Assembly: GCA_935421135.1 (NCBI GenBank)
Contig: OW285187.1
Location: forward strand, 27,714,429-27,778,428
Source: Bugulina stolonifera
Lineage: Eukaryota > Bryozoa > Gymnolaemata > Cheilostomatida > Bugulidae
Length of the DNA stretch: 64,000 nucleotides
Direction: 5' to 3'
In this document: one piece after another, positions 10,101-21,390 of the stretch
Layout: the number at the start of each line of letters is the position of its first letter
Position numbering within the stretch: position 1 is the stretch's first letter
Program-made: the position numbers and the translations under genes
The notes under the pieces: model-generated
The model's database searches: none
What the model was told of the DNA's origin: nothing
The model's input: only the letters and a program-made list of their open reading frames with translations

Positions 10101-12837
10101 TATTAGGCTACACAAACCCACCTCAGTCTGATTGGAGGATTTTTCACTCTCTTCTGTCTCCGCTTTCTCAGTTTCTTCAGTCAATGTGGCTCCGGCATGC
10201 TTCTGCAGCCAGCTATCTTCTGCCCATACTATAAGCACAGGTACGGGTATAAGCACAGTAGCATCATGTTACAATGTGTAACAGGAAATACTACTACAAT
10301 ATCACCGCAGAAAAGGAAGCTGATTTCAATGTATATCATAGTAATCACTCACCTGGTTTAGAGCCACGACCTTCCTTGGCTTTCATCGGTTTAGCTAGAT
10401 TCACACGTATCGTTCTACCAAACAGTTCTGACTCGTGCTAGACACAGGTAAACAGAATGAGGATAAACATGAGGCTAACCTTAGCATCGTGGATCATCCC
10501 ATAATTTACTGTAGCTATAATATGGCCATAAAACTAAAACATCAATTTAAGAAGATATACATGTAGGCCTGCATAGACCTCTGTATATGGTAGAGATAGA
10601 ATACTCATTGCAGGTTCCACAGTCTAACAAGGACAAAAGGTTCAAGTCCACTCGTATGCACAACATACATCTGATTGATCAACCAATATACTTACCATGT
10701 TATAACACATCTGATTGGTCAACCAATATACTTACCATGTTATAACACATCTGATTGGTTAACAAATATACTTACCATGTTATCAATGGCTGCAGCAGCA
10801 TCTTCTTGCAGTTCAAACTCGACGAATGCGAATCCTCTGTGTTGTTCTAAAATTCACAATATATAAAGTAGGTACAGGTAGGCACTGGACAGCATAATGC
10901 TGTGGGAATATACTGTTCAGAATAGCATAGTAATCGGCTCTGATTTAATAGGAGGGGGCTGACTACCTCGTACGTCACAGTTGAAGTGGTGCCCCTTTAG
11001 CTGAATGAACCAATGTGCTTTATTAGTTATGATAGGTGATAGTTTATATCTGACACTGTGCTTTCACCAGTGTTACGCATTACACTACATATTTTTGATC
11101 GAGTTCCAATGAGTAGTAACCACCTACTTACCTGTCTCATAGTCTAGTGGTATGTTTATGTCAATAATGTCACCAAAAGGAATAAAAGCAGCTTGTAAGA
11201 TCTTTTCATCTACCTCCTCTGCCAAACCTCCTAAAAGAGCAAAAGCACATTGGCGATGGTATAATATAAGGTATATTGCACTAAAAACGTGCTATAGGCC
11301 TATTATTTTTATAAGCGCGTCTAATGTGTAGGCCTAGAGAGAAAGTACATTATTTGCGTTTGCAATAGACACACTGCAGTGAGATATTGAAGAAAAACAG
11401 AAAAAATAGGATCCAGCATTTAGATCCACACAGTCATTCTAGAATATAATTGGTTTCTATCCTTCCCTTTTTACAACAATTTAACACTTAGTTGATACAG
11501 TTCATAACTAGAAAACAGTGATTAAGATTTTTCAGCATACTACTGTTTTTGAGGAGTATTGGTTTAAAATCCATAACGACGTAATTGTCGGTTTCTCGCG
11601 ATTTCTATTGTCTTAATGAATTTTGCTCTTTGTGCATGTGCATAACACATGTAGGACGCGGTAGGGAGCTGTTGTAGTATTGTACGTATTAAAGCAGCTG
11701 ATCGAGTAGGTCATCGTATTATAAGTTCTGTGATTTATTATTTCATCATATGCAGAGGTCAGAACTCCATGCTTGTCTTCATCCTTTAGTATCTTGGTCA
11801 ACAGGGCGCATCTATGGTTTCTCCATCTTTGTAATTGTAAGAGCTAGCACTTTTGATAGTATACAGGCATATATCACATGTCAATGATGTCATGGGGATA
11901 TGACTAAAAAGTCCTCATGCTCGCAAGACTCCAGAATAGTTATTGACATACATTGTGACTGTTTCGTTTTGAATTGTGGCTTCGCTTCGTTTATATTTAA
12001 CCTAATAACATTTATTATTTTATATCATTCAATTCAGGGAGCAGCCGTGGCCTAGTGGTTAGGGTTCATTCCTGTGGCCTAGGGTTAGGGTTCATTTCCG
12101 TAAAGTTCATTGGTGGTGTTAAGAAGGGCATGCAACCTTATAATGCTCCTGTGCTACTTCAGTAGCTTTGCCATTGGTGAAGTGCCTTCCCCACCCCAAA
12201 CTTAAACTAAAAAAATACAAATCTGTTTAGATCATTGCATTCTTACCTGATATCAATAGTGGGAAGTAAAGCCGGTATGCTTTTTTTGTATAATTCAATT
12301 CATTTTGATTTTATGAGATGACTATGGTCTATGATTATCATTATGATTATGGATTACGTTAATGTAACATTAACGTAATCCATAATCATAATAAAAGTTG
12401 AACAAAATAATGTGAATGTCAACATGAACAAACATTAAAATTAAATGTTGACTATTATTTTGTTCAACCTTACGGTAATTACATTGCCATTCTGACTCTA
12501 TTCTATTGGATTGTCACAAATAATATGACGTAAAATAAAATTTAAAAAGAGAGCAGCTTTAGAAGGTTGATTCAATATTAATTTTATAATAATAATCTAC
12601 TTTATTTTTATTTAATTTTTTATTCAATTCAGAATGATAATCGCCATCAGTCCAATTTTCTCGAGTCAACTTTGCAATTTAAACCCAAAATTCACTAACC
12701 ACGATAACATAAACAATGTAGAGTACTTTAATTTTAAATTATATTATATACACCAACAACAGCATTCCTATAATTATACTATACTGCTTTTTCTTACCGA
12801 CATAAATCAACTTTTTGTTATTTGCTGGAGTAGACAT
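7109..12837 (-). CDS. PPIE: Peptidyl-prolyl cis-trans isomerase E (cyclophilin 33)
   Basis: Eleven exons, 5' to 3': 12837-12798, 11230-11132, 10846-10776, 10437-10353, 10228-10122, 9581-9452, 8808-8729, 8416-8311, 8117-8042, 7508-7442, 7174-7109. They join in frame to 308 aa; the human protein is 301. Residues 8-85 are an RRM with RNP2 LIYVGGLA and RNP1 RGFAFVEF. The linker has the [12 protein letters not shown] motif typical of PPIE. The cyclophilin domain follows: [56 protein letters not shown] and the Trp region [11 protein letters not shown]; it ends CGEC. Known role: nuclear RNA-binding prolyl isomerase of the spliceosome, also linked to MLL1 regulation. An in-frame ATG nine bases upstream (12844-12846) could add three residues. 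The intron 7509-8041 is GC-AG. The gene is head to head with SPICE1. Confidence 0.97.
7752..7998. repeat. Minisatellite of ATAATATGG-type units in a PPIE intron
   Basis: Alternating 12-bp half-units (ATATGGCACATA and ATATGGTGTATA) run for about 250 bp inside the GC-AG intron 7509-8041. The array is open in several frames by periodicity only. Confidence 0.95.
8156..8290. repeat. 30-bp tandem repeat in a PPIE intron
   Basis: About 4.5 copies of a 30-bp unit containing ATATATAGTAGCATA and TTCATATGTAAAC lie in the intron between PPIE exons 9 and 8. Copies differ by a few bases. Confidence 0.9.
10667..10786. repeat. 40-bp tandem triplication containing the PPIE exon 3 splice donor
   Basis: Three copies with a 40-bp period start at 10667, 10707 and 10747. 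Each carries ACATCTGATTG, a CAACCAATATA-like stretch and CTTACCATGTTAT. On the - strand the last part is the final codons of exon 3 plus the donor ATAACATG|GTAAGTA. The copy at 10771-10780 is the one used in the model; two intact duplicate donors lie 40 and 80 bp downstream in the transcript. Confidence 0.95.
12037..12200 (+). mobile_element. tRNA-related SINE fragment
   Basis: The left part, GCAGCCGTGGCCTAGTGGTTA, resembles the 5' half of a tRNA and contains a good pol III A box (TGGCCTAGTGG, 12048-12058). GGTTCATTCC and GGTTCATTTCC downstream are degraded B boxes. It lies in PPIE intron 1. The right end is uncertain. Confidence 0.45.
12341..12391. repeat. Perfect 25-bp inverted repeat (hairpin)
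   Basis: Arms 12341-12365 and 12367-12391 are perfectly complementary around a single central A. A second imperfect hairpin follows at once (12397-12425 against 12444-12468, core GTTGAACAAAATAAT). Both lie in PPIE intron 1 and could be the core of a palindromic element. Confidence 0.85.
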
Positions 12838-13135
12838 GATGCGCATATAAAATACCATACCTTGCTGCTATCGTGGGGGGGGAGGTAGAAGTTTTATGTT
12901 TCTATGTAAAAATAAGAAAAACTCTTTTTTAAAACATTGCAAAAAATACACTATTTATGTAATAATGCTGCTAAATAGAACAAATACAATGTGGTTGCAT
13001 TAAGTGGTAGAAGTGCTACTGTTTGGTGCCAATCACCACTAGCCGCCATTTACAAACAAATTTTCAACTTTGTTTTACTTTTCAGGTTCATGTTGTCCTA
13101 ACTTTTAACATTTTTCGCCTAATTACGCAGATAGA
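12838..13135. promoter_or_regulatory. Shared head-to-head promoter region of PPIE and SPICE1
   Basis: Only 298 bp separate the two divergent start codons. A CCAAT box lies at 13029-13033 and GCCGCCAT, a YY1-like core, at 13042-13049. A short G-run and AT-rich DNA lie on the PPIE side. TTTTCAG at about 13079 could be the acceptor of a SPICE1 5' UTR intron. Shared regulation is inferred from the geometry. Confidence 0.55.
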
Positions 13136-16100
13136 ATGTCTTTTGTAGCCAAAAATGGTAAGACGAAAGCCAATTTTAAATCTGGAAAGAAAGTGTCTAA
13201 GCCAGATTGGGATGTAAGTAAAAAAAAGTACCCTTTCATTAAATTAAAATTTTTATTTTATTATAATTAATAATATTATATAATTGTCTATTGTGAGTTA
13301 TTCTTATCTTTAATAATATAAATATGATATTAATATTAACATTCATATTAAATTATTGTCCGAGTTTAGTTTTGTTACGTTTTTCAGTTTTCGAGTTCCC
13401 TGTAACAACTAAAATTGCATTTTAAAAAATTTGATTCTGGTAAAGATAAGAAATCTGACACATCTTTTGTGAAAAGTTATGTCTTGAACTATTTAAATGC
13501 GTTCTAGTGACTCCATTCAGCATCTCATTTTTCAATGCCACTGCCAAAGATAGTGGAAGGGAAGATCGGACACTCAATGATAAAACCCTGTCCCACCAAA
13601 TGCACCCAATTTGGCGGTCCCGACATTCCGCAATCTGATTTTCCGCCATATCTGTTGTGAACTTTTAGATAGCTGCTAGACTAGTATCGTGGTTTCACGG
13701 CTTAGCTATTGCGTTCTCTGTAATAAGATATTGCTTATATAAGTAGACTGTATATTTGGTGCCGCTGTAAAAACTATTGTCTGATTGGCCGGCGGAACAC
13801 CAATAGTAAGAAAGGATTTGTACACAGAGTAGCACAACTCCTTGCTTAATTCGGACCGCATTTAGAGGCGGGGGACGGACAGTTTTTGGCCTGAGTGTCT
13901 GATCTTCCCTTCCACTATCTTTGCCACTGCTACATGATAAATGATAAAGTTTTGAAACAAGACAAGTGAACACTGAACAGTAATGTGAACATTAGACTCT
14001 TCAAGTTCAGTTACAAGGCTACCAACTAGTAGGTGGACGTTAAGTTAATTTTTGTTTTTATTATTATTTTATTATTCCATGGAAATATACATTTTAAAAT
14101 AAATGTTCATATGAAATGAATAAGTGAGGCTAACTGTTTGGATATTAACGAGTCTCCTCCTCTTACTCCTTAATCTTTATTGATTTAGGAACTATTTAGT
14201 TAGATTTGAGTTGTTTAAAGTAAGCCCACTGGTCAAATAAAGAAAGTAAAAAATATGATATTTAATATTGATTTATTTTCCTTCGGCCAGTGGTTATGAA
14301 TAGGCTATATGAATGATATTTGCAACTTGTGAGTGAAATAGGGGTAGGCCTACATGTAGGCGTATCAAAATAATTGGAACGTAATTCTTATGATGATATC
14401 ATGTGATTGTTTTATCTTATTTAGCCAACTTGAAGTTTCAACTGCATCTAGTAGTTGCAGTTTAGTCAATAACTGAATCAATATTGAAAAAAACCAAGAC
14501 TATTCAAAGAATTATATCATCTCAATCTCAGTGACAGACATCTAGTTGGGGTACATGGATTATAAGCATAGTAGGAATTCTACAGTAATAACTTTATTAA
14601 CTTCATTGCATACTCAAATAAGCATTTGAGACTGTTTTGGCAGATTGTTTACAAAAATAGCTGCTCGGGTGAAAGTGTCCATATGTGTGCCTTTACACTG
14701 CTAATCCCTACAGGTCTGCACGTTATCAAGTTTATCTAATGATTCCAGAAATTTTTGTTGTAAGTGCCTACTTGTGTTGACCTCATTTAATATGATGAGA
14801 TTTCTAACATCTCTGTTTAGTAGCCCTAACTAGGACAGTTTATGTTTTAGTCTACGGTGAATGATCTGTCAGAATACAGAGCAAGTCCTGAAGAAATTGT
14901 GAGTAGCCTATGCGTACTATGTGTTGTTATACCTAGGACCATGTAAAGATTTTCATGGAACACAGGCTATCTGCTGAAGTAACATGTTTTATCTAGTTGA
15001 TATATTATATATGACAAGCTATGTTGTTTTAGGCTAGAAGACAAGAAGCTCACAGGAGTAAAAATTTGGAGCTAGTTAGAAAGTCTGCGATAGAAAAACG
15101 TATTGGTAAATTTATAGTAGTTTATAGTATATTAGTAACTAAACTCACCAGTTCATTTCCCTTATAGTCTAGTTGTTTCAAGCATTTACGGTAGGTCTAC
15201 AACTACATCACCATTTTGATGTTTCTGTCAAATTAGTGTTTCAAAGTATATGCTGGCTCATCACTACCTCTATGTAACATAGTGTTATGAAGTGTAGAGA
15301 AGAGGTCCTATGCACTCATTATACATAGAGACTGGCATATATTCAAATAGACCCTTAGCTTCGTATCCACATGTGTAGCTGTTGACACTATCATATAATT
15401 CTACTGATTCTACTTGTATACATTGCTGTATATAACAGCTGCTGCCAGACGTCAGGCTCTTTCCGATTCCACCAACAAGCCTCCTGGTAACGCATTCCTC
15501 AGAGAGATACTGTACAGTAATGGAGAGGCACATCAGCTGCTAGATGATACAACTAGAGCTCTACAGGTAGCCCATGAGGTCTTTAGAGATGATGCACGGG
15601 TATGTGTTGTCTTATTTGGTAATTAATTAGATATCAATGTACTTGTCCAGCTTTGTACTTCCTATTATAATAGCTCAATTTACAAGTTGTTTGTGTGGTT
15701 TAGGCTTGGTGTTATTCAAGTTTAATCACAAATGTGATGATTGTTACTTACTACAGTGTCCGTTTATACGCCTCTCCATAACCTAACCATTTCTGTATGA
15801 CTATTGGATGGTTCTTGATTCTTTATTTTAGAAGTACAAAGCTGTACCTGCGATAACTGCAGTAAACAGTGATGACGAGGAGAATGCTGTATATAGCAGG
15901 TATATTCTATGAATATCCGATATTATTTACTTTATTCCTTAACTCCGACCATCAGCTCTACAAGTCATATGCAGTGTGATATTTCACCTGTATTTTACAG
16001 TATAAATATTCCACTTTGTTATTACACTACGCTGCGTTGCAAATATATCTGGATGGTTGTGTCACAACTGCAGATATCATCTGTTGGTCGCACAAGGTCT

Positions 16101-19100
16101 ATATGCTGCACATGTTTTTTGTAGACCCACACCGGCAGATGGTCTCATCAAATCAGCCAATGAACCAATGACTAAGTTGGACAAACTCAGCAACTCTGTT
16201 ATGAAGAAGAAAGCTCTGAATGAGACATTCTCCGCGTCATCAGACTCGGACTCTAGACACAGTACTCCAGGTTAGTTACTCAACTATTCTAAATGTATGA
16301 TGGTACCAACATTGCATAATAGAAGGTATGCCCTTATCTTTTTCATAGATTTACTCTATATCACTCTATTAATATCTGTAATATTGATCAGAAATGATAG
16401 TTCCGGAACCTTACAAAACTGCTGGATATGAGAATGGGACGCCTACAGCAGTCTATTCCAGTCGTGTGGACCTTCAGCGGTTTCAGAGGCTACTGGATCA
16501 ACAGGATCTAAGCACTATAGCAAGTGAATCTTCAGTCCCAGTTGCTGAAGATAACTCGGGTGGTACTGATAAGCTCCCTCATAGGGAACCAGTTCTCCAA
16601 AGGGCTGGAAAACCACAGGCTACTTGTACTCAAACCATTTCAAGTAGTAAAGATGGTATGTGTACCTCAAATGACATCATCATAAACGTCACATAAACAC
16701 AGTTATCAATTATCATTGAAACTGATTTCTTGATTATCATAGATGTTTAAGATTATATTCTGTTAGTATTTTATCACTCTATTTTATTATCTACATTGTA
16801 CATTATTTCAGATGGTCAGAGAAAGAAAACTCCAAAATGTAGCAAAGTCTTACCTTCTGCGGAAGCCACAGATTTACAGACCGTATGTATTGTAGAGTGG
16901 GGTACTGTAGCACCCTCATCATTGTACATGGCATGCTAAATATTACTTGTAATTTAAAAATGTTCCTCCCAAAGGCCCATATCGCTATCTGATTTCCATG
17001 CTTGCTGTGTAATACTACACTAAATGTAGCCTCCTGTCTGCTGTAGTTATTGGAATCCCTAGAAGTCAGGCTAAAGCTGTACGAGTCTACATACAAGACA
17101 GTGGGTGGGGATAGCTCTGAAATCAATCCTTCTAGCACAGAGAGTAGCCTATCAACATTCACAGTGTCTTTGCTCTCTACTCTACATAGAATGATGTCAT
17201 ACTTCACTCAGGTAAATGGTTCATTTGGCACCTCCAGCAGCTCTAATATCAATTTGTTGAGGTGATAGTTGAAAACCCTTTTAAATACAAAACCCTTTAA
17301 TAAATTGGCTTTCTTGACACAATACTGTTATTAAATAGATGAATACTGGATGGCCGAGAAACAATATCAATAGTATAATATACTGTACTAGCATTGGATC
17401 TCTTTCGGTTGTCACCGGTTCTGGGAAGACAACTGGGAGCGGACATTCAAGATCGAACGTGCCTATTCTGTATCATGCTAGCGTTCAAAATTTTTCGAAT
17501 GTGCTACCAAAACATTTTTCCGCTGTGCAGGGTGAATCTACAATGTAATTCTAAATATGTCACTGCTCTATACTTAGATCTGGCTCATGTTGGCATTTTA
17601 GTGGAGTTCATAATCGTAACCATATTGCACAGGGAACTCACTCGATTCTCAACTATATGTGCATGTGTATGTTAGTACTTGACTGTACTATATTATAGCT
17701 ACAAGAAACTTTAACTGAAGAAAGACGACAGAAGACTATTAGAGAGCAACAACTCCTAGACCTGACCAATAGAACTGATCTACTCACTACAGTATGTATT
17801 AATATATAGTACTATGGTGTATACTAGAACACATACTATATTATGTTGCGTAATGTTTTACCTATATACATGTACATGTATAATTATGTATTATATTTTT
17901 GTTATGTAGTGTGTTCACTGGATAGTTAGGGTATATATAACATACATGGACATGGTATCATATGAGTAACTAGTAGTTTTGCAAGATGTCTACAATGTTC
18001 TTTTTGACCACTTGGTGATACTTATATCCACTCTGTAATATACAATCATAACCTACTCATGATATTCATGTGTACTGTGAACTGTATGGATATGATAATA
18101 CTGTAATGGCTAGATGGGAGTTACCTCCTCTCATATATATCCTCGTGAACTCGTATGTATCTCATATCTTCAGGAGCTTATTCAGACTCAGGAACAGTTT
18201 CATGTTGTGTTGGACGAGCTGAATAGAGTTCGCACTGAGCAGCGACACGAAATAGATACCATTAAGGTGAGATATATAATATTATATTAGTTCTTGAGCT
18301 ACATGTACGTGTGACAACACAAACAACTATTGTTTCTAACTGATTTCCCTTTGAGATTGCAACTCTTTTTGTATGATTTTACAGGCTACATTATCACGGG
18401 TGTGTAAAGGTGGGACAGTTCATACAGTTGAAGTAAGCCAACCTCATCAGTCCAGTATTGCGGCCACTGGTCCCGAGGCTATCAACAGCGGAGGAATGGT
18501 ATTGAGGAAGTCTGGGTCCCCTACCACCCACGTCACCACATATAAAGAGTTTGAAGGTAGTCCTGAGCAGATAAAGATACTCAACTCTAGTCAGAGAGAG
18601 CAAGTGGACCCTGACTCTGGGTACACTGATACCAAAGCTGTTGGTGAGTTCCCTCCTGCTCTCTCTCACACCCCTCATGTAGCAGTGGAGAAATTTGGAT
18701 GGCTTTAGATCCTTGTTTATTTTTGGAGTCTAGGGTTAGGGCCATCAAGCAAATTGTACATCATTGCAAAGCTGAAACCTACACTTTCTAATGGTATCAA
18801 AACAAAAGGTTTTGCATTGAAGACATATTTACTTAATACTAGGCTTTGGAAATGGACCCAATTTCAAGAATCAAATTTGGTGTTTGCACGTTGGTTTCCG
18901 ATCCTACGGAGACATATAACTACAACCAACAACGTAACTATGCAAATAATTATTAAACTCCAACAATGCCTTAGACATAATCTAGCTATTGATGGAATTT
19001 TTGCAAGCTGAGAAAGGTTCTGAATAATGCAAATATTGTCTGTATTTAGGCTGTTTTCACATAAAATTCATTCCGCGAACATGCCTAAAAGCCTCAAGGA

Positions 19101-21390
19101 GACTGAACAAGATGTGATTGTGGACCTTCATTAGTAAGGACTAAGCTAAAAAGCTATTGCTGGACAGACTTGTCAGTGTATTTTAACTACTAGGTACATC
19201 ATAAAACCATATAAGGAAGATAGAACACTAGCAGACTGCAGCAAATCAGGTAGCTACAGCACAAATTTTATGCGAAAACAGTCCATATACAGACAGAATT
19301 TGTACCATTCAGAACCTTTTGATCTTGCACAAAATTCTATCAATAGCTAAATGATGTCTAAGGCATTGTTGAAATTCAAGAATTATTTACTTAGTTACGT
19401 TGTTTGGTGTCGTTATATGTCTCTGTAGGGTCGGAAGCCAAAGCCAAATATGTCTTCAATGAAAAACCTTTTGATACCATTAGAAAGAGTAGGTGTTCAG
19501 CTTTGCAATGATGTATAATTTGCATAGTTTAAATAAATTGTGTAATGTGCAAGGTCGGTTGAAAATACGTCCCATCTATATTTGATCGCTAGGGTTATAA
19601 TGGGGGGGGGGGGGGTGGGGATGTTCATATTTTTCAACATGACTGTAAAGTGAAGTATAAAGGCTATCATAAATTTCTCCACTTGGTGGAGGTTACACGC
19701 ATGTAGCCAGTTGTGAGATGCTGTGTATGTCTACTCACGGGTCATTCAGAAATATTTAAAGTTACCAGGTAGAGCAGACATAGCCGATATCATAAATTCT
19801 TTCACCGCTAATATCTCATCTTTACCTACATAGGCTATAATAATAATTCTATTTGCGGTGTTATCTATCTAGCAAATACAAACCACCACATCCTAAATTA
19901 ACCAATCAATAGTGAGTGTACTCGGATTCAATACTGCTTTGTTTGCATTAACCTTTGAGGGGAAGGGCGACTCCTCAAAAAGGAATTCCAATATTCCTAA
20001 AGCTTAGGCCACACTACAGCGAATTTTCTTGCGAATGGCGAATTTTTGCCAAAGCCGAATTCGCAAATTAGAATCGAGCGTGCCACACTGCAAAAGCTAT
20101 AAGCGAATTCGCATTGTGGACGATTTGATTTCACCCAATGGGGAATCAAAAACTATTATCCTCGGTCACGTTTCTCATTCACTGCAGAACTAGAACTCCG
20201 AAAAATGTAAAATAAAATTATAATTAAAATAGAATAAAATATAATAATTATTTTATTCTTACTTTTATTCGTTTTACACAATTCTTGCAAACGAAAGTAT
20301 TTATTTTATTCATCAGTTGAAATAAATATTTTAATATAATAATTTGAACTCATGATTGATTGAAAATTCGTGGCTCTGAACACGTGACAGTAACGTGACA
20401 ATTAAAAATTAGCCAATCACAAATTAGCGAATTAGCTAATTCAACTCAGCTAATGCGAAATCGCTAATTTTCCGCGAATTCGCACAAAATTTGCGATTTG
20501 CGAATTCGCCACTGGCCAAAATTCGCTTTTCGCTAAAAATTCGCTGCAGTGTGGCCTATGCATAAACCATGATCATGATGAGTCATAATGTACATGTACT
20601 ATCGGTGAAACAATGCAGTAACATATCTAGTCTAGTGGAGGAGGTTTCCTATTGGTATCAGTTTTCTGCCCAGGGATTACATATAATAAGCATATACATG
20701 TACATATCACTGTATTGTATCTGTCACCCTACACTCTAGGAATGCATATACATATAGATAATAACTGAAGGTACTACACTATTAGTATGGTAGTAATGCT
20801 ATGCTCATCATTACAATTGATATACAATCCATATAATATGTAATTCTAGTGTCTTGGGATTATTAAATGACTAACATATACTACATATACATTGTACATA
20901 GTATAACATAATAGATCAGCTGTTATAGTAATAACACGCTGTGTGTGTACTATATAGTGTGGGTGACTAGATGTACAAGGGTTGAGATATAATGTTTAGT
21001 TATATAATTATATATAATTAATATGTTATTCTGTAGAAACTGAAACAGCTGTTGATGACCCTGAAATGACATTGGAACAGAGGATAGAGCTGCTGAGATG
21101 TGATCACCAAGAGACTTTGGTATTTATATAATTATTATATTTATATGTGCACAATCTCTTCCTGCCAACGACTAGACAAAAATACTGTTTACATCTATTT
21201 TAATTCATAAAACAACATGCTGCTGCTAGCCAAGTGCATATGTAATCTGCACAGGCTAACCGATGATGGCCTTGTTTGGCCAATGTCACCTTTATCTTAT
21301 GCTAATTTGTAGGAGAGGTTTAAAAAACTGGGTACAGCTCTACATAAGGAGAACCCCCTGTCAACCCCCAACTGGTTGACTGATGTATAG
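13136..21390 (+). CDS. SPICE1: Spindle and centriole-associated protein 1
   Basis: Fourteen exons: 13136-13213, 14851-14898, 15033-15105, 15439-15599, 15832-15899, 16125-16270, 16392-16655, 16812-16882, 17047-17211, 17699-17791, 18174-18266, 18385-18643, 21037-21119, 21313-21390. They join in frame to 559 aa; human SPICE1 is 855. The start MSFVAKNG, the stretch PDWDSTVNDLSEYRASPEEI and RRQEAHRSKN match the conserved SPICE1 N-terminus. FTVSLLSTLHRMMSYF and the following Gln/Glu-rich helix (about residues 359-420, predicted coiled coil, VVLDELNRVR) match its central region, and LEQRIELLRCDHQETLERFKK its C-terminal helix. Known role: centriole duplication and spindle organisation. The Ser/Thr-rich middle is shorter than in vertebrates; an extra exon inside the 2.4-kb last-but-one intron cannot be excluded. 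Confidence 0.88.
13545..13923. mobile_element. MITE with about 35-bp inverted termini in SPICE1 intron 1
   Basis: CAAAGATAGTGGAAGGGAAG at the left, continuing ATCGGACACTCA, is the complement of 13891-13923 with one mismatch. The roughly 380-bp interior includes a GC-richer part (GGCCGGCGGAACACC, GGCGGGGGACGGAC) unlike its surroundings. No coding capacity; probably a non-autonomous DNA transposon. Confidence 0.7.
18749..19523. mobile_element. Long inverted-repeat (foldback-type) element in SPICE1 intron 12
   Basis: The left arm (about 18749-19080) reads back as the complement of the right arm (about 19255-19523). Matching segments include TACATCATTGCAAAGCTGAA / TTCAGCTTTGCAATGATGTA and CTTTCTAATGGTATCAAAA with its complement, with several indels. 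No protein is encoded. Confidence 0.75.
19602..19615 (+). repeat. Homopolymer run of G
   Basis: Fourteen consecutive G, then T and GGGG, in SPICE1 intron 12. The run may be length-variable or a sequencing soft spot. Confidence 0.9.
20007..20556. mobile_element. Tc1/mariner-type MITE with GCGAAT-rich ends
   Basis: Termini GGCCACACTaCAGCGAATTTT at 20007 and the complement ending AGTGTGGCC at 20556 are inverted repeats. Each is flanked by TA (20005-20006 and 20557-20558), the expected duplication for Tc1/mariner insertion. Subterminal DNA on both sides is packed with short GCGAATT and AATTCGC words. The interior is AT-rich with no open frame. Confidence 0.75.

Noticed and set aside
10580..10660. 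A-box/B-box-like pair (TGGTAGAGATAG ... GGTTCAAGTCC) considered as a tRNA gene
   Set aside because: No cloverleaf could be drawn; at best a degraded SINE fragment in a PPIE intron.
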